NCBI RefSeq assembly: GCF_000733725.1
Contig: NZ_JMQM01000001.1
Coordinates: 2,451,285 to 2,515,284 of the forward strand
DNA length: 64,000 bases
DNA from: Nitratireductor basaltis
GTDB taxonomy: Bacteria > Pseudomonadota > Alphaproteobacteria > Rhizobiales > Rhizobiaceae
Direction: 5' to 3'
Shown here: positions 62,372 through 64,000 of the stretch, in pieces
Layout of the letters: every line of letters begins with the position of its first letter
Numbering within the stretch: the first letter of the stretch is position 1
The notes under the pieces: generated by a model
Seen by the model: the letters and a program-made list of their open reading frames with translations, nothing else
Told to the model about the DNA's origin: nothing
Database searches by the model: none
Made by a program: the position numbers and the translations under genes

Positions 62372-63660
62372 CAGACAGCCCTGTGGAAGGGCACAACATA
62401 GGGGCCTTCCGGTATGACCGCGATCTCGCGCGCACTCGTCTCGGCAAGCACCTCACGCAGCGCCTCGTCGACGTCGTCGCGGCAGGTCACGCCTGTGACG
62501 GCGCGATCTTCCTCGCTCAAGGCCGGAGCGACCAGAACAATGCGTCCGACGCGCATGGGCTTCAGCTGCATTTCGGTCTGCCATTCGTCGATATCGGCGA
62601 AATCCTTCTTCAGGAGGGTTTGCAGAAATGCTTCCGGGCCGAGTTCGACAAGCCGCTTCTGCGCTTCGCGAAACTCTGCCGAGCCGATCCCCTCGCCGCA
62701 TTCCGAAACGATGATGAGCGTGCCGTCATCGCCGAGAATGTCTATCGGCGTCACCATGCCCTTGACGGTCTGGTAATAGGTCCGGTCCAGCGGATAGCCG
62801 GCTGCACTCGTCACGACCACGGGGAATTTGCGCCCGACATTGACCTCGATGGAGTCGCGCACGAATTCCACTGCTGCCGCGTGGCTTTCGATAATCTCCC
62901 CAAAGCTGGTGAAGATCAGGTTGCGCTCTTCATCCAGGACGGTGTTGAGTCCGTAGATCGTGCCGCCCAGCATGCGCACGATCTCAAGCTGGGCCTCGTG
63001 CAGCGGATTGCCCTGCAGATTGCAGCTCGTCGCCAGCGGGTCTTCCATGAACCGGGCAGAATGGAATGTGCGGATGGTGGTGTGATGGGCCACACCTGGC
63101 GCGATGACCTTGCGCCCGCCCGAATAGCCGGCCATGAAATGCGGCTCGACCAGTCCGGTGGCAATGCGGATATCCGCTTCCACGAAGCGGCGATCGATGC
63201 CGACGGGCACCTTGCGGGTGGGCGTTTCGCCCAGCATCACATGGTCCTCGTCATTCAGCGCATAGTGGTTGACGCAAGCGACATTCTCCAGGACCCATGG
63301 ATCGCCGACAAGCTCGGCAAGCTCCTCGCCCAGATTGGGGCGGTGGAGGCCGGTCGCGACGAGCACGGTGATACCCGACAGCGGCACACCGGATTTTGTC
63401 AGGCGCTCGATGATCGGGCGCAGAAAAAGGTGGTTGGGCACCGGCCGCGTGATGTCGCAGATGAGGATGCAGGCCGATTTCGCTGCTTTCGCGGCCTCCT
63501 CGAGAGGTCGTGCGGCGACTGGCGCTTTCAGCGCATCTTCGATCACCCGCGCCGGATCGGCCGGCACGGGCAAAGTGTCCTTGCGGACTACAGTGGCTCT
63601 GACCGTGTCAGGAACCGAAAGCTCAAGACCCGTACGGCCATAGGCAAGTTCGATCTTCAT
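62371..63660 (-). CDS. larA: LarA-family nickel-pincer racemase/epimerase
   Basis: A 429-residue enzyme. The residues that bind the nickel-pincer nucleotide in L. plantarum LarA are present at the same numbers: Lys184 (GGRKVIAPG) and His200 (IRTFH). Catalytic His174 (VEPHFMAGYSGG) is also there, and His106 (ATGLHRP) corresponds to His108. It inverts the C2 centre of a 2-hydroxy acid by hydride transfer. The superfamily includes lactate, malate and other hydroxy-acid or sugar-acid racemases and epimerases. The adjacent FAH-family gene hints at a sugar-acid route. First lar gene in the visible operon. Confidence 0.93.
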   Translation of the reverse strand: MKIELAYGRTGLELSVPDTVRATVVRKDTLPVPADPARVIEDALKAPVAARPLEEAAKAAKSACILICDITRPVPNHLFLRPIIERLTKSGVPLSGITVLVATGLHRPNLGEELAELVGDPWVLENVACVNHYALNDEDHVMLGETPTRKVPVGIDRRFVEADIRIATGLVEPHFMAGYSGGRKVIAPGVAHHTTIRTFHSARFMEDPLATSCNLQGNPLHEAQLEIVRMLGGTIYGLNTVLDEERNLIFTSFGEIIESHAAAVEFVRDSIEVNVGRKFPVVVTSAAGYPLDRTYYQTVKGMVTPIDILGDDGTLIIVSECGEGIGSAEFREAQKRLVELGPEAFLQTLLKKDFADIDEWQTEMQLKPMRVGRIVLVAPALSEEDRAVTGVTCRDDVDEALREVLAETSAREIAVIPEGPYVVPFHRAV

Positions 63661-63686
63661 GGTGTGCTCCGGTTCCCTTTTTTCAA

Positions 63687-64000
63687 TCAGCTGTCGGCAA
63701 TCACGTCCTGGCGCTGGGAGCCGAGGCCCTCGATGCCCAGCTCCACGACATCACCTGCCTTCAGGAACTGCTGCGGCTTCATGCCCATGCCGACGCCGGG
63801 TGGCGTGCCGGTGGAGATGATGTCGCCGGGCTGCAGCGTGAAGAACTGGCTGAGATAGGACACCACATGGGCAACACCATAGACCATGGTGTTGGTGGAG
63901 CCGTCCTGCATGCGCTTGCCATTGACGTCGAGCCACATGCCGAGATTCTGCGGGTCGGCAACCTCGTCACGGGTCACGAGCCAAGGACCGGTCTGGCCGA
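63687..64000 (-). CDS. Fumarylacetoacetate hydrolase (FAH) family protein, 5' end outside window
   Basis: The visible C-terminal 104 codons run to the right edge. They include GPWLVTRDEVADPQNLGMWLDVNGKRMQDGST, VSYLSQFFTLQPGDIISTGTPPGVGMG and AGDVVELGIEGLGSQRQ, the conserved C-terminal half of FAH-fold hydrolases acting on 2-keto-3-deoxy or diketo acids, or of ureidoglycolate lyase-like enzymes. It lies 26 nt upstream of larA in the same direction, so it is probably in the same operon. Confidence 0.93.
   Translation of the reverse strand, partial: GQTGPWLVTRDEVADPQNLGMWLDVNGKRMQDGSTNTMVYGVAHVVSYLSQFFTLQPGDIISTGTPPGVGMGMKPQQFLKAGDVVELGIEGLGSQRQDVIADS

Noticed and set aside
62260..63858. 532-codon open frame antisense to larA and larC
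   Set aside because: Crosses two well-supported genes in opposite orientation with no protein-like motifs.

Overview
The window is 64 kb of dense, G+C-rich chromosomal DNA from an alphaproteobacterium, most likely of the order Hyphomicrobiales (Rhizobiales), perhaps the Phyllobacteriaceae. Pointers are the ActS/ActR (RegB/RegA) pair, MmcB, an lptC-lptA-lptB cluster, a malic enzyme fused to a phosphotransacetylase-like domain, the ornithine-lipid acyltransferase OlsB, and an Irr-type iron-control box. The genus is an inference. I found no rRNA gene, intact tRNA, CRISPR array, integrase or transposase gene.

Layout. 1-3 kb: a PfpI-like protein (cut by the window edge), dUTPase and release factor 3. 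3.1-7.0 kb: a large repetitive BapA-like surface protein. 7.2-12.6 kb: 1-Cys peroxiredoxin, a small secreted protein, then ubiE-ubiB-coaBC-GNAT. 12.6-14.4 kb: an ArsR/SRPBCC pair with two matching palindromes, then bacterioferritin and its ferredoxin. 14.6-20.3 kb: the C-P lyase operon phnG-H-I-J-K-L plus a hexapeptide acyltransferase, with phnF divergent at 20.4 kb. Two additions interrupt the operon: a transmembrane mini-gene region between phnI and phnJ, and an inverted-repeat element between phnJ and phnK. 21.2-27.3 kb: a YnjBCD-type ABC importer translationally coupled to hrpB. 27.3-29.8 kb: actS-actR and mmcB.

29.8-33.8 kb: lptC-A-B, with divergent sppA, ihfB and a LapA-domain protein. 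33.9-37.3 kb: two RNA methyltransferases, lspA and an AcuI-like reductase, mostly joined by ATGA overlaps. 37.4-40.7 kb: a hybrid histidine kinase and olsB. 40.7-52.7 kb: maeB, mutS, glnD, murJ, trpS, a universal stress protein and an Nfu-type Fe-S scaffold preceded by an Irr box. 52.8-59.1 kb: an L,D-transpeptidase, a phosphodiesterase, a secreted GH5 glycosidase, two secreted or membrane proteins, a VOC protein and a DHFR/TetR operon with a perfect operator.

At about 59.45 kb a terminator and the last 13-14 nt of a tRNA-like acceptor end stand alone, followed by a less G+C-rich stretch. Beyond it lies a complete nickel-pincer cofactor operon, larA-larC-larE-larB, immediately downstream of a fumarylacetoacetate-hydrolase family gene that runs off the window. 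The key Lys and His residues of LarA are conserved at their known positions, but the context suggests a 2-hydroxy acid or sugar acid substrate rather than a plain lactate racemase.

Most of the window is ordinary housekeeping. The parts that most deserve a second look are the lar operon with its possible boundary at 59.45 kb, the phnI-phnJ gap, the repeat in the phn operon, and the regulatory palindromes whose likely regulators sit beside them.
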